From NCBI RefSeq assembly GCF_900102075.1, contig NZ_FNAV01000028.1, forward strand, positions 1 through 45,067: DNA of 45,067 nt, written 5' to 3'. The notes below the pieces were generated by a model. That model did no database searches. It had not been told where the DNA came from and saw only the letters and a list, made by a program, of their open reading frames with translations. This document shows positions 1-8,033 of the stretch, piece by piece. The position numbers and the translations under genes are program-made. The DNA comes from Salipiger thiooxidans. Its GTDB lineage: Bacteria > Pseudomonadota > Alphaproteobacteria > Rhodobacterales > Rhodobacteraceae. Position 1 is the stretch's first letter, and the number at the start of each line of letters is the position of its first letter.

Positions 1-247
1 CCATATCAGCTTGTAGCGCAGTGCCGTCCTCATCATAGAAATCATCATGGAGCAAATACTTCTGCCATCCGTGTTTCGACGCGATGTTGAACCATTCCAA
101 CGGACGCAAAGCGCGAAGTCGTAGCCGTTGGGCACATTCATTGCATACCAGATAAGGCTCATTGGTGTCGTCGTCATCTATTCGTTCGACATGGGTATGA
201 CGTCTGCACGCTTCACAAGTCTCGTCGGTATTCAAATTAGTTTGCAT
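1..247 (-). CDS. Partial CxxC-rich small protein, runs off the left edge
   Basis: Reading the minus strand from an ATG at 247 gives an open frame of 82 codons with no stop before the window edge. The product starts MQTNLNTDETCEAC and carries two CxxC pairs (CEAC near residues 11-14 and CNEC near 37-40), the spacing of a zinc ribbon, followed by a Trp/Tyr-rich and acidic stretch (EWFNIASKHGWQKYLLHDD). An in-frame ATG at 286 would add 13 residues; neither start has a good Shine-Dalgarno. Codon use is less GC-rich than in the rest of the window, which suggests transferred DNA. I do not recognise the family; zinc binding is inferred from the cysteine pairs only. Confidence 0.55.
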   Translation of the reverse strand, partial: MQTNLNTDETCEACRRHTHVERIDDDDTNEPYLVCNECAQRLRLRALRPLEWFNIASKHGWQKYLLHDDFYDEDGTALQADM

Positions 248-544
248 AGGGCGACCGCTACTGCAATGGATCGATTTCGGCAACATTTTAACGTGCTCAA
301 GTGCGGCTGGCGACTGTCAATGTCTTGTTCGTCTTTCAAGGCAGCATGAGCGGAAGCAGACCTGGAGCAAGGTCTGCGTCAACGACGGCAAAGTCCGCAC
401 ACGGGCCGTTCAGGCCAGCTGCAGCGAAGGTCGGGAGTGCGACCGTCTTGCTCCTAGGGGACCTTCCCGTGTCCACCGTCCAAGGTGCGGTCTGGGTCGG
501 AAATGCTCGGCGGTTGGGTCGGGATCGCTTGCCACGGTACGCTG

Positions 545-1015
545 TCACAACCCAGAAAACCGTAGCTTCGAGTCGCTTTCGCTCGGCGTTCGACAGAGAG
601 CTGTGTCCGACGCCTTCTTCGCGGTGGCGTCGAGATCGACGAAGGTCACCTTGTCGTCGCTGCGGAAGGTGCCTCGATCTCGGCGTCGGTGCTGTCAACC
701 ACATGGACGATCCAATCGGCGGTGTCACGGCCACGGGGATCTCGCGGAAGATCATCGCGATGGCCGCCACAAAGCCCGTGCCGCCAAGGACCAGCCGGCT
801 CATGGCCGCTGTCCGGCCGAGGGTGAGAGCTCGGCGACCAGCCCGATCACCGCGCCCCCGAGCGCCACCCGCATCGGCAGGCCGAGATCCGAGGGGTTTT
901 CGGGGAGGCCGATTCTCGAAAGCATGTTCTCGGCCATCAGCGCCAGCAGGACGGCCGCAAAGTCGACCAAGACCAGCGCGCTCGAGACCTTGGACCTGAG
1001 GCGGGAGGGGCTCAT
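545..1015 (-). pseudogene. Frameshifted gene for a small membrane protein
   Basis: Starting at ATG 1015 the minus strand encodes MSPSRLRSKVSSALVLVDF and two hydrophobic segments (ALVLVDFAAVLLALMAENML; MRVALGGAVIGLVAEL). The sense then continues in a second frame after about 822-830 (LVLGGTGFVAAIAMIFREIP), in a third after about 718-732 (DTADWIVHVVDSTDAEIEA) and in another after about 668-672 (FRSDDKVTFVDLDATAKKA), ending at a TGA at 545-547. Every piece has normal GC3-rich codon use and they read as one roughly 150-residue protein with three membrane segments and a soluble tail. Family not recognised. Three indels in 470 bases mean a dead gene or poor sequence here. The start overlaps the stop of the small ORF upstream (ATGA). 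Confidence 0.5.
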
Positions 1016-1095
1016 TCAAAGACCCCTGCGAATGCCGGGGTGCTGGCATAGATGGACCGTTGCCGCCCCGCAAGGCGACCTTCGCGCGCTTTCAT
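1012..1095 (-). CDS. 27-residue ORF coupled to the broken membrane protein gene
   Basis: ATG at 1095 is preceded by a strong ribosome binding site (GGGAGGAG, about 5 bases away) and the 27-codon frame ends in a TGA that overlaps the next ATG as ATGA (1015-1012). The peptide starts MKAREGRLAGRQRSIYAS and ends TPAFAGVFE. A good ribosome site plus an ATGA junction is typical of translational coupling. It could be a genuine leader peptide, or the two ends of a longer gene joined by an internal deletion. No function can be assigned. Confidence 0.35.
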   Translation of the reverse strand: MKAREGRLAGRQRSIYASTPAFAGVFE

Positions 1096-1313
1096 GACAC
1101 TCCTCCCAAAGCTGTGTTGCAGCTCACTGGGTATGTTGACGGCGCGCGAAACCACAGCGCGCCGCGCAAGCTGTCCGCCAGGCGGACTCGGTGGGGCCGG
1201 TGACCTGGGGCAAGGTTCAGGAGGTGCGGGAGGGATGGCGTTCGTCAGCTGCGAGGGCAGCGCCGTCGGTGCGTGACGCCTCCAGGCGCGGGCGACGTGC
1301 CCGGAAGCACGCG

Positions 1314-1445
1314 TTATTCCGCCGGGCCACCCTTGCTGGCGCTGCCGCGCATGTAGTGCCGTTCGGGCCGGTAGCTCCGCCCCTCGCGCCAGCGTCGGAG
1401 CCAGCGCAGGATGTGCCAGGGCTTCAGCTGCGCGGTGCGTCTCAT
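1314..1445 (-). CDS. Hypothetical small basic protein (43 aa)
   Basis: ATG at 1445 is preceded by GGGAG about 8 bases upstream and opens a 43-codon frame rich in Arg and Trp (MRRTAQLKPWHILRWLRRW at the N-terminus, ending KGGPAE). Predicted pI is very high, with no membrane segment. It is divergent from the IclR gene that begins about 100 bases away. Family not recognised; in GC-rich DNA a frame of this length can occur by chance, so the ribosome site and composition are the only support. The flanking stretches 1096-1313 and 1446-1510 hold nothing else I can identify. Confidence 0.3.
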   Translation of the reverse strand: MRRTAQLKPWHILRWLRRWREGRSYRPERHYMRGSASKGGPAE

Positions 1446-1510
1446 GCTCGGTACTCCCGTATCCGCCGGGCCCGCGGAGGGCCCTGTCGCAAAATGCTGC
1501 TTGATTAGTA

Positions 1511-1546
1511 TTTCATATATGATAGGTGAATATTTCAAATATGAAA
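1511..1546. promoter_or_regulatory. Candidate IclR operator, two TTTCA..TGA palindromes
   Basis: An AT-rich island just before the IclR gene holds TTTCATATATGAT at 1511-1523 (core TCATATATGA is a perfect palindrome) and TTTCAAATATGAAA at 1533-1546 (arms TTTCA/TGAAA). The two copies begin 22 bases apart, about two helical turns, so a dimer of dimers could bind one face. IclR proteins usually bind palindromes next to their own gene; assignment to this IclR protein is inference. Confidence 0.45.
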
Positions 1547-2371
1547 GATGGTAGCTGCAAGAAGATGAACCCGACGGAGCGCATTCTTGATGTCCTCGAA
1601 TACCTGAGCACCGCCGGCCTCGGCCCGGTGAAGCAGGTAGACATGGTGCGCGACCTCGGGCTTTCGCCGGCGACGCTGAACCGGATCGTCCGTATCCTTT
1701 CGGAGCGCGGCTACGTCTTCCGCACCTCCGAGAAGTACCTCGTGCGCAACTTCACCATCTCGCGCACCATCCAGATGTCGGCGAGCTACATGGGCGCGCT
1801 CGACGAAGCCACGCGCCGCCTGACCGCGCTCACCGGTGCCGCGGCGGAATCGGTGGTGGTCGTCGGCCACGAGCTGCTCTGGCATCACCGGACCGAGCAT
1901 TCGGACCCCGCGGTGCGGATCGTGGCGCGGGCCGGCTTCCGCCGCAGCCTGCTGGAATTCGACGCGCTGGCTCGGCTCTACCTGTCTACGCTCGACCCCG
2001 ACGAGTTGAAGCGCGATTTCGACATGATCGGCTTCTTCGAGACCGGCCTGCGCAACGGGCGCGAGATTGGCTGGCTGCGCGGCGAGGATGTGGAAAGCCG
2101 CATCACCGAGACCCGCGGCGCCGATTTCGCCTGCGACCGCGTCGCCAACCACATCGGCATCCGCCGCTTCGCCACGCTGGTGCGCGCCCCCGACGGCGGG
2201 GTGCTCCACATCCTGTCGCTGGCGGACAACGCGCCTCCGGGCACCGGCGAGGGTGCCATCGCCACGCGCTACCGCGCGGTGCTCGCCGAGGAACGCGACC
2301 GCCTCGAGGCCGTGCTGGCCGAAGAATTCCGCGCCAGCTCCGCGGAGGCGCAGCTTCGCATCGGCGGCTGA
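1541..2371 (+). CDS. IclR-family transcriptional regulator of the sulfatase/ABC operon
   Basis: Winged-helix HTH at about residues 10-70 (PTERILDVLEYLSTAG, then SPATLNRIVRILSERGYVF) followed by the IclR effector domain to the C-terminus; about 276 residues, usual length for the family. I chose ATG 1541 because AGGTGA lies 11 bases upstream; a GTG at 1526 and an ATG at 1565 are also in frame. The GTG start would place the second candidate operator inside the gene. The gene lies 56 bases before the ABC binding-protein gene on the same strand, so it probably controls its own transcription and that of the importer, with the imported sugar or a breakdown product as effector. A short GGCGG/CCGCC hairpin lies in the gap. 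Confidence 0.85.
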   Translation: MKDGSCKKMNPTERILDVLEYLSTAGLGPVKQVDMVRDLGLSPATLNRIVRILSERGYVFRTSEKYLVRNFTISRTIQMSASYMGALDEATRRLTALTGAAAESVVVVGHELLWHHRTEHSDPAVRIVARAGFRRSLLEFDALARLYLSTLDPDELKRDFDMIGFFETGLRNGREIGWLRGEDVESRITETRGADFACDRVANHIGIRRFATLVRAPDGGVLHILSLADNAPPGTGEGAIATRYRAVLAEERDRLEAVLAEEFRASSAEAQLRIGG

Positions 2372-2427
2372 AACGACGACAGGCCAGGCGGAAGGAGCCG
2401 CCGGCCGAAATCCAAGGGAGGAAGACC

Positions 2428-3720
2428 ATGATCAAAGTCACCCGCAGGGCGCTGACCGCGACGCTGCTGCTCGGCTCCACGGCGCTTGCGCCGATGCTGG
2501 CACCGGGCACGGCCGCCGCGCAGGAGCGCGAAGTGAACGTGCTGCTGTTCTCGATGCCCTCGACCCGGGGCCTTGCCGCGCTGGCCGATGATTTCGAGGC
2601 CGAGACCGGCATCAAGGCCAATATCGACGTGGTCGGGCAGGACGTCTTCGAGAGCCGCATCACCCTGTCCTTCACCGGCGGCGCCCGTGACATCGACGTG
2701 GTGCACACCCCCGTCATCCAGGTGCAGCGCTGGGTCGAGGCCGGATGGCTCGAGCCGATGACCGCCCAGATCGACGGGCTCGCGGACAAGGACGACATCC
2801 TCTCCGGCCCGCTCGAGGCCTACAAGGTGAGCGGCGACTACTACGGCATGCCGTTCTTCGCCGAGACCGGGCTCATGGCCTATCGCAAGGACCTGCTCGA
2901 GGCCGCGGGCGTCGGTGTGCCCGAGACCTGGGACGAGATGCTCGAGGTCGCCAAGGCCGTAGACAGCGACGACACCGCCGCCATCGCGATGCGGGTTGCG
3001 CCGGGGCAGGGGTTCAACATGTTCGTCTTCCCGATGATCATGCGCGCCTACGGTGGCAAGTTCTTCGCCAACTACCCCGATGACATGACGCCCGCGATCA
3101 ACAGTCCCGAGAACCTGAAGGCGCTGAACACCTACATCACCCTGATGAACGACTACGGTCCGCAGGGCATCGGCAACTTCAACTTCCCCGAAGTGGTGGC
3201 CGCGCTGCAGAACGGTCAGGCGGCGATGACCGTGGACGGCACCTCGATCGTCAGTCAGGCGGTGGATCCCGCCGCCAGCAAGTTCGCTGACCAGTTCGTG
3301 CTGGCGCTGCCGCCGGGCGGACCGGCCGGCCGTTCGCCTGCCATCGCGGTGCACGGCCTCGGCATCCCCGCGGGTTCCGAGAACGCCGATGCCGCCTTCG
3401 AGTTCGTCAAGTGGGCGACCAGCACCGAGACCCTGAGCAAGCTCGCCATCAACGAGGCCTACCCCGACTTCACCCGAGCCTCGGTGGCCGAAAACCCCGA
3501 GGTGCAGGCCAAGTACGCGGACGTGCAGGAGAACTTCCTCGACCTGCGGGTCGAGGCGCTGACCCTCGCGCTCGGCCACTACCGTCCGCTGATCCCGACC
3601 TGGCCCGAGATCGGCGCCGCCATCGGCGAGAACGTCAACGCCGCCGTCAACGGGCTGATGAGCCCCGAAGAGGCGCTCGAGGCTGCCGAGGACGAGATGA
3701 AGTCGATCCTCGCCTACTGA
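2428..3720 (+). CDS. Sugar-type ABC transporter periplasmic binding protein
   Basis: Family 1 extracellular solute-binding protein of 430 residues, the normal size. Residues 1-31 form a Sec signal peptide (RR at 6-7, hydrophobic core LTATLLLGSTALAP, cleavage likely after GTAAA). The mature part shows family signatures such as FEAETGIKANIDVV, DIDVVHTP and YYGMPFFAETGLMAYRKDLL, the hinge and ligand-pocket region of carbohydrate binders. The start is fixed by GGGAGG 6 bases upstream. It is the first structural gene of an operon with two permeases, a sulfatase, an ATPase and a polyol dehydrogenase. The ligand is probably a sugar or polyol, possibly sulfated, but the sequence alone does not name it. 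Confidence 0.9.
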   Translation: MIKVTRRALTATLLLGSTALAPMLAPGTAAAQEREVNVLLFSMPSTRGLAALADDFEAETGIKANIDVVGQDVFESRITLSFTGGARDIDVVHTPVIQVQRWVEAGWLEPMTAQIDGLADKDDILSGPLEAYKVSGDYYGMPFFAETGLMAYRKDLLEAAGVGVPETWDEMLEVAKAVDSDDTAAIAMRVAPGQGFNMFVFPMIMRAYGGKFFANYPDDMTPAINSPENLKALNTYITLMNDYGPQGIGNFNFPEVVAALQNGQAAMTVDGTSIVSQAVDPAASKFADQFVLALPPGGPAGRSPAIAVHGLGIPAGSENADAAFEFVKWATSTETLSKLAINEAYPDFTRASVAENPEVQAKYADVQENFLDLRVEALTLALGHYRPLIPTWPEIGAAIGENVNAAVNGLMSPEEALEAAEDEMKSILAY

Positions 3721-3732
3721 TCCTCCCCCCAG

Positions 3733-3771
3733 CGGCTGCGCCGACGGGCCCCGTGCCCCGACGCGCAGCCG
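3733..3771 (+). promoter_or_regulatory. Intraoperonic stem-loop after the binding-protein gene
   Basis: Perfect 9-base arms CGGCTGCGC (3733-3741) and GCGCAGCCG (3763-3771) around a 21-base loop, in the gap between binding protein and first permease. There is only a weak T-rich tail. Such structures commonly protect the upstream message or partly terminate, which gives more binding protein than permease. Confidence 0.55.
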
Positions 3772-3809
3772 GTGTCTTTCCCTTCCCCCTCATCCCCCGG
3801 AGAGTTCCG

Positions 3810-4694
3810 ATGACCCCACCGCGCGCCTCCGCCGCGATGGACAGGACCTATCGCCGCATGCTCTGGCCCGCCTCGCTGGCCGTCGGCATCTTCGCGATCG
3901 CGCCGCTGCTTGGCATGCTGGCCCTGTCCTTCACCGACTTCCACCTCGTGCGGGGCTGGAGCGGCAAGATCGGCATCCACAATTTCCTGCGTCTGTTCGA
4001 GGACCGCCGGTTCGTCTCGTCGATCTACATCATGATGGCGCTCAGCGCCTTCGGCGTGCTGGCGCAGGTGGTGCTCGGCACCGCCATCGCCGTGGGGCTC
4101 GACAAGATCGTCGGCAAGTGGCGGGTGGCGCGCGGCATCTTCGTGGTGCCCTTCGCGGTGCCGCACGTGGCGGTGGCGCTGATCTGGCTGTCGCTTTTCA
4201 CGCCGACCCTGTCGCCGATCAACGCGGTCTTCGCGGTCTTCGGGATCGAGGTCCCTGCGCTGCTCACCACACAGACCGGCGCCATCACCGCCATCGTCAT
4301 CGCCGACACCTGGGCGACCTATCCCTTCGTGATGCTGATCGTGCTCGCCGCGCTGCAGGGGATCTCGCCCGATCTCGACGAGGCGGCAGCGCTCGACGGA
4401 GCGACGCGGGTGAAGGCATTCTTCCGCATCACCCTGCCGCTGCTCTACCCGACGCTGCTGATGGTGGCGCTGTTCCGCTTCATCGAGACGCTCAAGCACT
4501 TCCCGCTGATCTTCGTGATGACCTCGGGCGGGCCGGGGCGGGCGACGCAGGCGACCAACTACTACGCCTACGTGCAGACCTTCCAGAACTCCAACGTCGC
4601 CTACGGCGCAAGCATCGCCGTCTTCCTGTTCCTCTTCGCCGCCGCGATCAGCTTCTACATCGCCAAGGCCAACGCGAGGCTCTCCGATGCGTGA
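3810..4694 (+). CDS. Sugar ABC transporter permease (MalF/UgpA type)
   Basis: Inner-membrane permease of 294 residues with about six membrane segments, beginning with a helix around residues 18-40 (LAVGIFAIAPLLGMLALSF). The EAA cytoplasmic loop that docks to the ATPase is visible near residue 190 (DEAAALDGATRVKAFFRITLP). ATG 3810 was chosen because GGAGAG lies just upstream and the protein then begins with the usual short cytoplasmic tail; the open frame runs further upstream but only as a shadow of the binding-protein gene. Its end overlaps the second permease by 8 bases, so the two are translationally coupled and form the heterodimeric channel. Confidence 0.9.
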   Translation: MTPPRASAAMDRTYRRMLWPASLAVGIFAIAPLLGMLALSFTDFHLVRGWSGKIGIHNFLRLFEDRRFVSSIYIMMALSAFGVLAQVVLGTAIAVGLDKIVGKWRVARGIFVVPFAVPHVAVALIWLSLFTPTLSPINAVFAVFGIEVPALLTTQTGAITAIVIADTWATYPFVMLIVLAALQGISPDLDEAAALDGATRVKAFFRITLPLLYPTLLMVALFRFIETLKHFPLIFVMTSGGPGRATQATNYYAYVQTFQNSNVAYGASIAVFLFLFAAAISFYIAKANARLSDA

Positions 4695-5517
4695 CACCTC
4701 GACCGCATTCCGGGTCAAGAAGGCGCTCGGCTACGCGATGATGCTGGCCTTCCTCGGCTTCTCGCTGCTGCCGGTGGTCTGGGTGGTGCTGCTGTCGCTG
4801 CGCCCCGCCACCGCGCTCTTCGAGCCGATCTGGGAGAGCCCGGCCGCCTGGACGCTGGACAACATCCGCTCGATCGCGCGCTCGGACTTCCCCGCCGCAC
4901 TGCTCAACAGCTTCATCACCGCCGGCAGCTCGACCCTGCTGGCGCTGCTGGTCGGCGTGCCGGGGGCCTTCGCGCTGTCCAAGCGCCGGGCCTCGAACAA
5001 GTTCTTCGCCTCGTGGCTGCTGCTGCTGCTGCGCATGGCGCCGCCGGTGGGCTTCGTGATCCCGCTGTTCCTCGTCTACGTGCGGGCCGGGCTGATCGAC
5101 ACCTACGCAGGCCTGATCTTCGCCTACACCTCGCTCACGCTGCCCTTCGTGGTGTGGTCGATGTGGACCTCGTTCAACCAGATCCCCGACGAGCTGGTCG
5201 AGGCCGGGCTCATGGACGGCGCCTCGCTGGGCCGGGTGCTCTGGCGCATCGTCATCCCCGCCGCCCGGCCGGGACTGGTCGCCGCCGGGGTGCTGAGCTT
5301 CCTGCTGGCGTGGAACGACTTCTTCTTCAGCCTCATCATCACCCGCTCGGACACCACGACGGCGCCGGTGGCGGTGATGAACTTCGTCTCCTACGCCTCG
5401 GTCGACTGGGGCGCCATCGCCGTCGCCTCGATCGCCCTGACCCTGCCGATCGTGCCGATCATCGTGCTTGCGAACAAGTATATCGTCCAGTCTCTGGGCG
5501 GTGCTGTGAAGGGATAA
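4687..5517 (+). CDS. Sugar ABC transporter permease (MalG/UgpE type)
   Basis: Second permease, 276 residues, six membrane segments; the N-terminal helix is around residues 16-38 (AMMLAFLGFSLLPVVWVVLL). The EAA motif is near residue 172 (VEAGLMDGASLGRVLWRIVIP). It starts inside the last codons of the first permease and is followed 4 bases later by the sulfatase gene, so all are co-translated. Family length is normal and no residue is obviously missing. Confidence 0.9.
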   Translation: MRDTSTAFRVKKALGYAMMLAFLGFSLLPVVWVVLLSLRPATALFEPIWESPAAWTLDNIRSIARSDFPAALLNSFITAGSSTLLALLVGVPGAFALSKRRASNKFFASWLLLLLRMAPPVGFVIPLFLVYVRAGLIDTYAGLIFAYTSLTLPFVVWSMWTSFNQIPDELVEAGLMDGASLGRVLWRIVIPAARPGLVAAGVLSFLLAWNDFFFSLIITRSDTTTAPVAVMNFVSYASVDWGAIAVASIALTLPIVPIIVLANKYIVQSLGGAVKG

Positions 5518-5521
5518 GCCC

Positions 5522-6946
5522 ATGACAAAACACCCCAATATCGTCTTCATCATCACCGACCAGCAGCGCATCGACACCATCGGGGCTCTGGGCTGCCCGT
5601 GGATGGACACGCCCAACCTCGACCGGCTCGTGAACGAGGGCACCGCCTTCGAGCAGATGTACGTGACCTCGCCCTCGTGCAGCCCGTCGCGGGCCTCGCT
5701 GTTCTCGGGGACATATCCGCACACCAACGGCGTCTTCCGCAACGACGAGCGCTGGGTCTATTCGTGGGTCGGGCTGCTGAAGCAGTCGGGCTACCGCACG
5801 GTGAACGTCGGCAAGATGCACACATGGCCGGTCGAGGGCGCCTTCGGCTACGACGAGCGCCACGTCACCGAAAACAAGGACCGTGCCCACCCGAACCTGC
5901 CCTTCTACCTCGACAACTGGGACAAGGCGTTCTGGGCGCGCGGGGTCGAGAAGCCGACCCGCGTCACCCAGCGCGAGATGCCCGATTATGCCGAGCGCCT
6001 CGGCTGCTACGTCTGGGACGCGCCCGAGGACCTGCACGCGGACAATTTCGTGCCCGAGATGGCGTGCATGTGGCTCGACCGCTACAAGGGCGACGAGCCG
6101 TTCTTCCTGCAGATCGGCATCCCGGGGCCGCACCCGCCCTACGATCCGACCGCCGAGTACCTCGCGAAATACGAGGCGCGCGACGACCTGCCGGAGCCCA
6201 TCCGCTACGACTTCGACACCCAGCCCGGCCCGATGCGCGAGCTGCGGCGCCAGCATCTCGACAACGACCACGACGCGGTGGTGCACCTGCCCGACCCCAC
6301 GGCCGAGCAGATGCGGCTGCAGCGCGCGCATTACTACGCCAACGTCTCGATGATCGACACGCAGGTGGGCAACATCCTCGCCGCGCTCGAGCGGCGCGGC
6401 GTGCTCGACGACACCATCATCGTCTTCACCTCGGACCACGGCGATTGCCTCAACGACCACGGGCATTCGCAGAAGTGGAACATGTTCGAGCCCACGGTGC
6501 GGGTGCCCGCCATCGTCTGGGGCCGCGGCATTCCGGCGATGCGGCGCGACGAGCTGGTGGCGCTCTTCGACTGGGGCCCGACGATCCTCGAATGGGCGGG
6601 CCTCACGCCGCCGGCGTGGATGGAGGCGCAGTCGCTGAACCCGCTGATGGCGGGCGAGGAGCAGCCCCGCGACCGGGTCTTCGCGGAACATGCCAACGAC
6701 GCGATCCTGACCGGAACCTCGTACATGACGATGATCCGCCGGGGCGACTGGAAGCTGGTGCATTTCGTCGACAGCTCCGAGGGGCAGCTCTTCGACCTTG
6801 CCACCGACCCCGAGGAGCGGAGCAACCTCTGGGACGACCCCGCGCAGGCGGAGCGGAAACTGTCGCTGATCCACGACATCCTCCGTTGGCGGATCGAGAG
6901 CGACAAGAAGACACAAGGCTTCCGGGCCGAACTGGCTGGCGCCTGA
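5522..6946 (+). CDS. Cytoplasmic sulfatase-like hydrolase
   Basis: Alkaline-phosphatase-superfamily sulfatase of 474 residues. The nucleophile motif is C53-S-P-S-R57 (CxPSR), the site where sulfatases convert Cys to formylglycine. Metal ligands are seen at D13/Q14 (FIITDQQR) and D305/H306 (FTSDHGD), and a SQKW segment follows. There is no signal peptide: the mature fold begins at residue 5 (PNIVFIITD), so the enzyme is cytoplasmic, unlike many secreted arylsulfatases. It sits between permease and ATPase genes, 4 bases after the former. A sulfated sugar or polyol brought in by the importer is the likely substrate. Phosphonate monoester hydrolases share this fold and motif, so a phospho-ester substrate cannot be excluded. 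No maturation enzyme is encoded nearby. Confidence 0.88.
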   Translation: MTKHPNIVFIITDQQRIDTIGALGCPWMDTPNLDRLVNEGTAFEQMYVTSPSCSPSRASLFSGTYPHTNGVFRNDERWVYSWVGLLKQSGYRTVNVGKMHTWPVEGAFGYDERHVTENKDRAHPNLPFYLDNWDKAFWARGVEKPTRVTQREMPDYAERLGCYVWDAPEDLHADNFVPEMACMWLDRYKGDEPFFLQIGIPGPHPPYDPTAEYLAKYEARDDLPEPIRYDFDTQPGPMRELRRQHLDNDHDAVVHLPDPTAEQMRLQRAHYYANVSMIDTQVGNILAALERRGVLDDTIIVFTSDHGDCLNDHGHSQKWNMFEPTVRVPAIVWGRGIPAMRRDELVALFDWGPTILEWAGLTPPAWMEAQSLNPLMAGEEQPRDRVFAEHANDAILTGTSYMTMIRRGDWKLVHFVDSSEGQLFDLATDPEERSNLWDDPAQAERKLSLIHDILRWRIESDKKTQGFRAELAGA

Positions 6947-6964
6947 GCGCGAAAGGACAAGGAC

Positions 6965-7960
6965 ATGGGCAGCATCACGCTGAGCAAGGTGGTCAAGCGG
7001 TTCGGTGAGGCGGAGGTCATCCCGCCGCTGGATCTCGGGATCAGGGACGGCGAATTCGTGGTCTTCGTGGGGCCCTCGGGCTGCGGCAAGTCCACGCTGC
7101 TGCGGATGATCGCGGGGCTCGAGGACCTGACCGAGGGCAACATCGAGATCGGAGGCCGCGACGTGTCGCATCTGGCCCCCGGCGACCGGGGACTGGCGAT
7201 GGTGTTCCAGAGCTACGCGCTCTACCCGCACATGACCGTGCGCGAGAACATGCTCTTCCCGCTCGAGATGGCGAAGGTCGATGCCCGCACCGCAAGGGAC
7301 AAGGTGGCGCGGGCAGCCGAGGTGCTGAACCTCTCGGCCTACTTGGAGCGCAAGCCGGGGCAGCTTTCGGGAGGGCAGCGCCAGCGGGTCGCCATCGGGC
7401 GGGCCATCGTGCGCGAGCCCTCGGCGTTCCTCTTCGACGAGCCGCTGTCGAACCTCGATGCGGCGCTGCGGGTGAACATGCGTCTCGAGATCGCCGAGCT
7501 GCACGAGACGCTCGGCTCCACGATGATCTACGTGACCCATGACCAGGTCGAGGCGATGACCATGGCCGACCGCATCGTGGTGCTGCAGGCCGGCCGGATC
7601 GAGCAGGTCGGCACGCCGCTCGAGCTTTACGAGCAGCCGCGGAACGAATTCGTCGCGGGCTTCATCGGCTCGCCCAGGATGAACTTCATCCGCGGCGCCG
7701 AGGCCGAGCGGCTCGGCGCCCCCACCATCGGCATCCGGCCCGAGCACATCCGCGCCTCGCGAGAGAGCGGGCTCTGGGGCGGGCGGGTCAGCGTCTCCGA
7801 GCATCTGGGCTCGGACACCTACCTGCACGTCGACACCGACGTGGGCCCGGTCAACGTGCGCACCGCCGGCGAGTTCGGGGTGCATCGCGGCGACACTGTC
7901 TGGCTGAACCCCGACGAGAACGCGATCCACCGGTTCGACGCGCAGGGCCTCGCGCTCTGA
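6965..7960 (+). CDS. ABC transporter ATPase (UgpC/MalK type)
   Basis: Nucleotide-binding subunit of 331 residues. Walker [10 protein letters not shown] at residues 36-44, Q-loop in [14 protein letters not shown], signature LSGGQRQR near 134-141, Walker [12 protein letters not shown] near 157, H-loop [10 protein letters not shown]. After about residue 235 there is the regulatory OB-fold (TOBE) domain typical of carbohydrate importers, with IGIRPEHI. The start has AAAGGA about 8 bases upstream. It energises the two permeases of this operon; the gene is separated from them by the sulfatase gene, which argues that sulfatase and transporter belong to one pathway. Confidence 0.92.
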   Translation: MGSITLSKVVKRFGEAEVIPPLDLGIRDGEFVVFVGPSGCGKSTLLRMIAGLEDLTEGNIEIGGRDVSHLAPGDRGLAMVFQSYALYPHMTVRENMLFPLEMAKVDARTARDKVARAAEVLNLSAYLERKPGQLSGGQRQRVAIGRAIVREPSAFLFDEPLSNLDAALRVNMRLEIAELHETLGSTMIYVTHDQVEAMTMADRIVVLQAGRIEQVGTPLELYEQPRNEFVAGFIGSPRMNFIRGAEAERLGAPTIGIRPEHIRASRESGLWGGRVSVSEHLGSDTYLHVDTDVGPVNVRTAGEFGVHRGDTVWLNPDENAIHRFDAQGLAL

Positions 7961-7982
7961 GCCGGGGAAGCGTAAGGCACAT

Positions 7983-8003
7983 GGCGGGGCGTTCGGCCCC
8001 GCC
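7983..8003 (+). promoter_or_regulatory. Intraoperonic GC hairpin
   Basis: Perfect 8-base arms GGCGGGGC and GCCCCGCC with a GTTCG loop, between the ATPase gene and the dehydrogenase gene. No T-run follows, and the ribosome site of the next gene (AAGGGAG) lies 25 bases further, so it is more likely an mRNA-stability element than a full terminator. Confidence 0.45.
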
Positions 8004-8033
8004 GCATCAGATCATCCAAGGGAGACACCGGAC

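Noticed and set aside
128-999. Two plus-strand frames near the left edge
   Set aside because: They run against the better-composed minus-strand genes and show random Arg/Pro/Ser-rich translation.
3411-3809. Upstream extension of the first permease frame
   Set aside because: It lies inside the binding-protein gene in another frame and then crosses a stem-loop; a good start with a ribosome site exists at 3810.
5459-7930. Long minus-strand open frame under the sulfatase and ATPase genes
   Set aside because: Shadow of real plus-strand genes with complete motifs; no ribosome site or family character.
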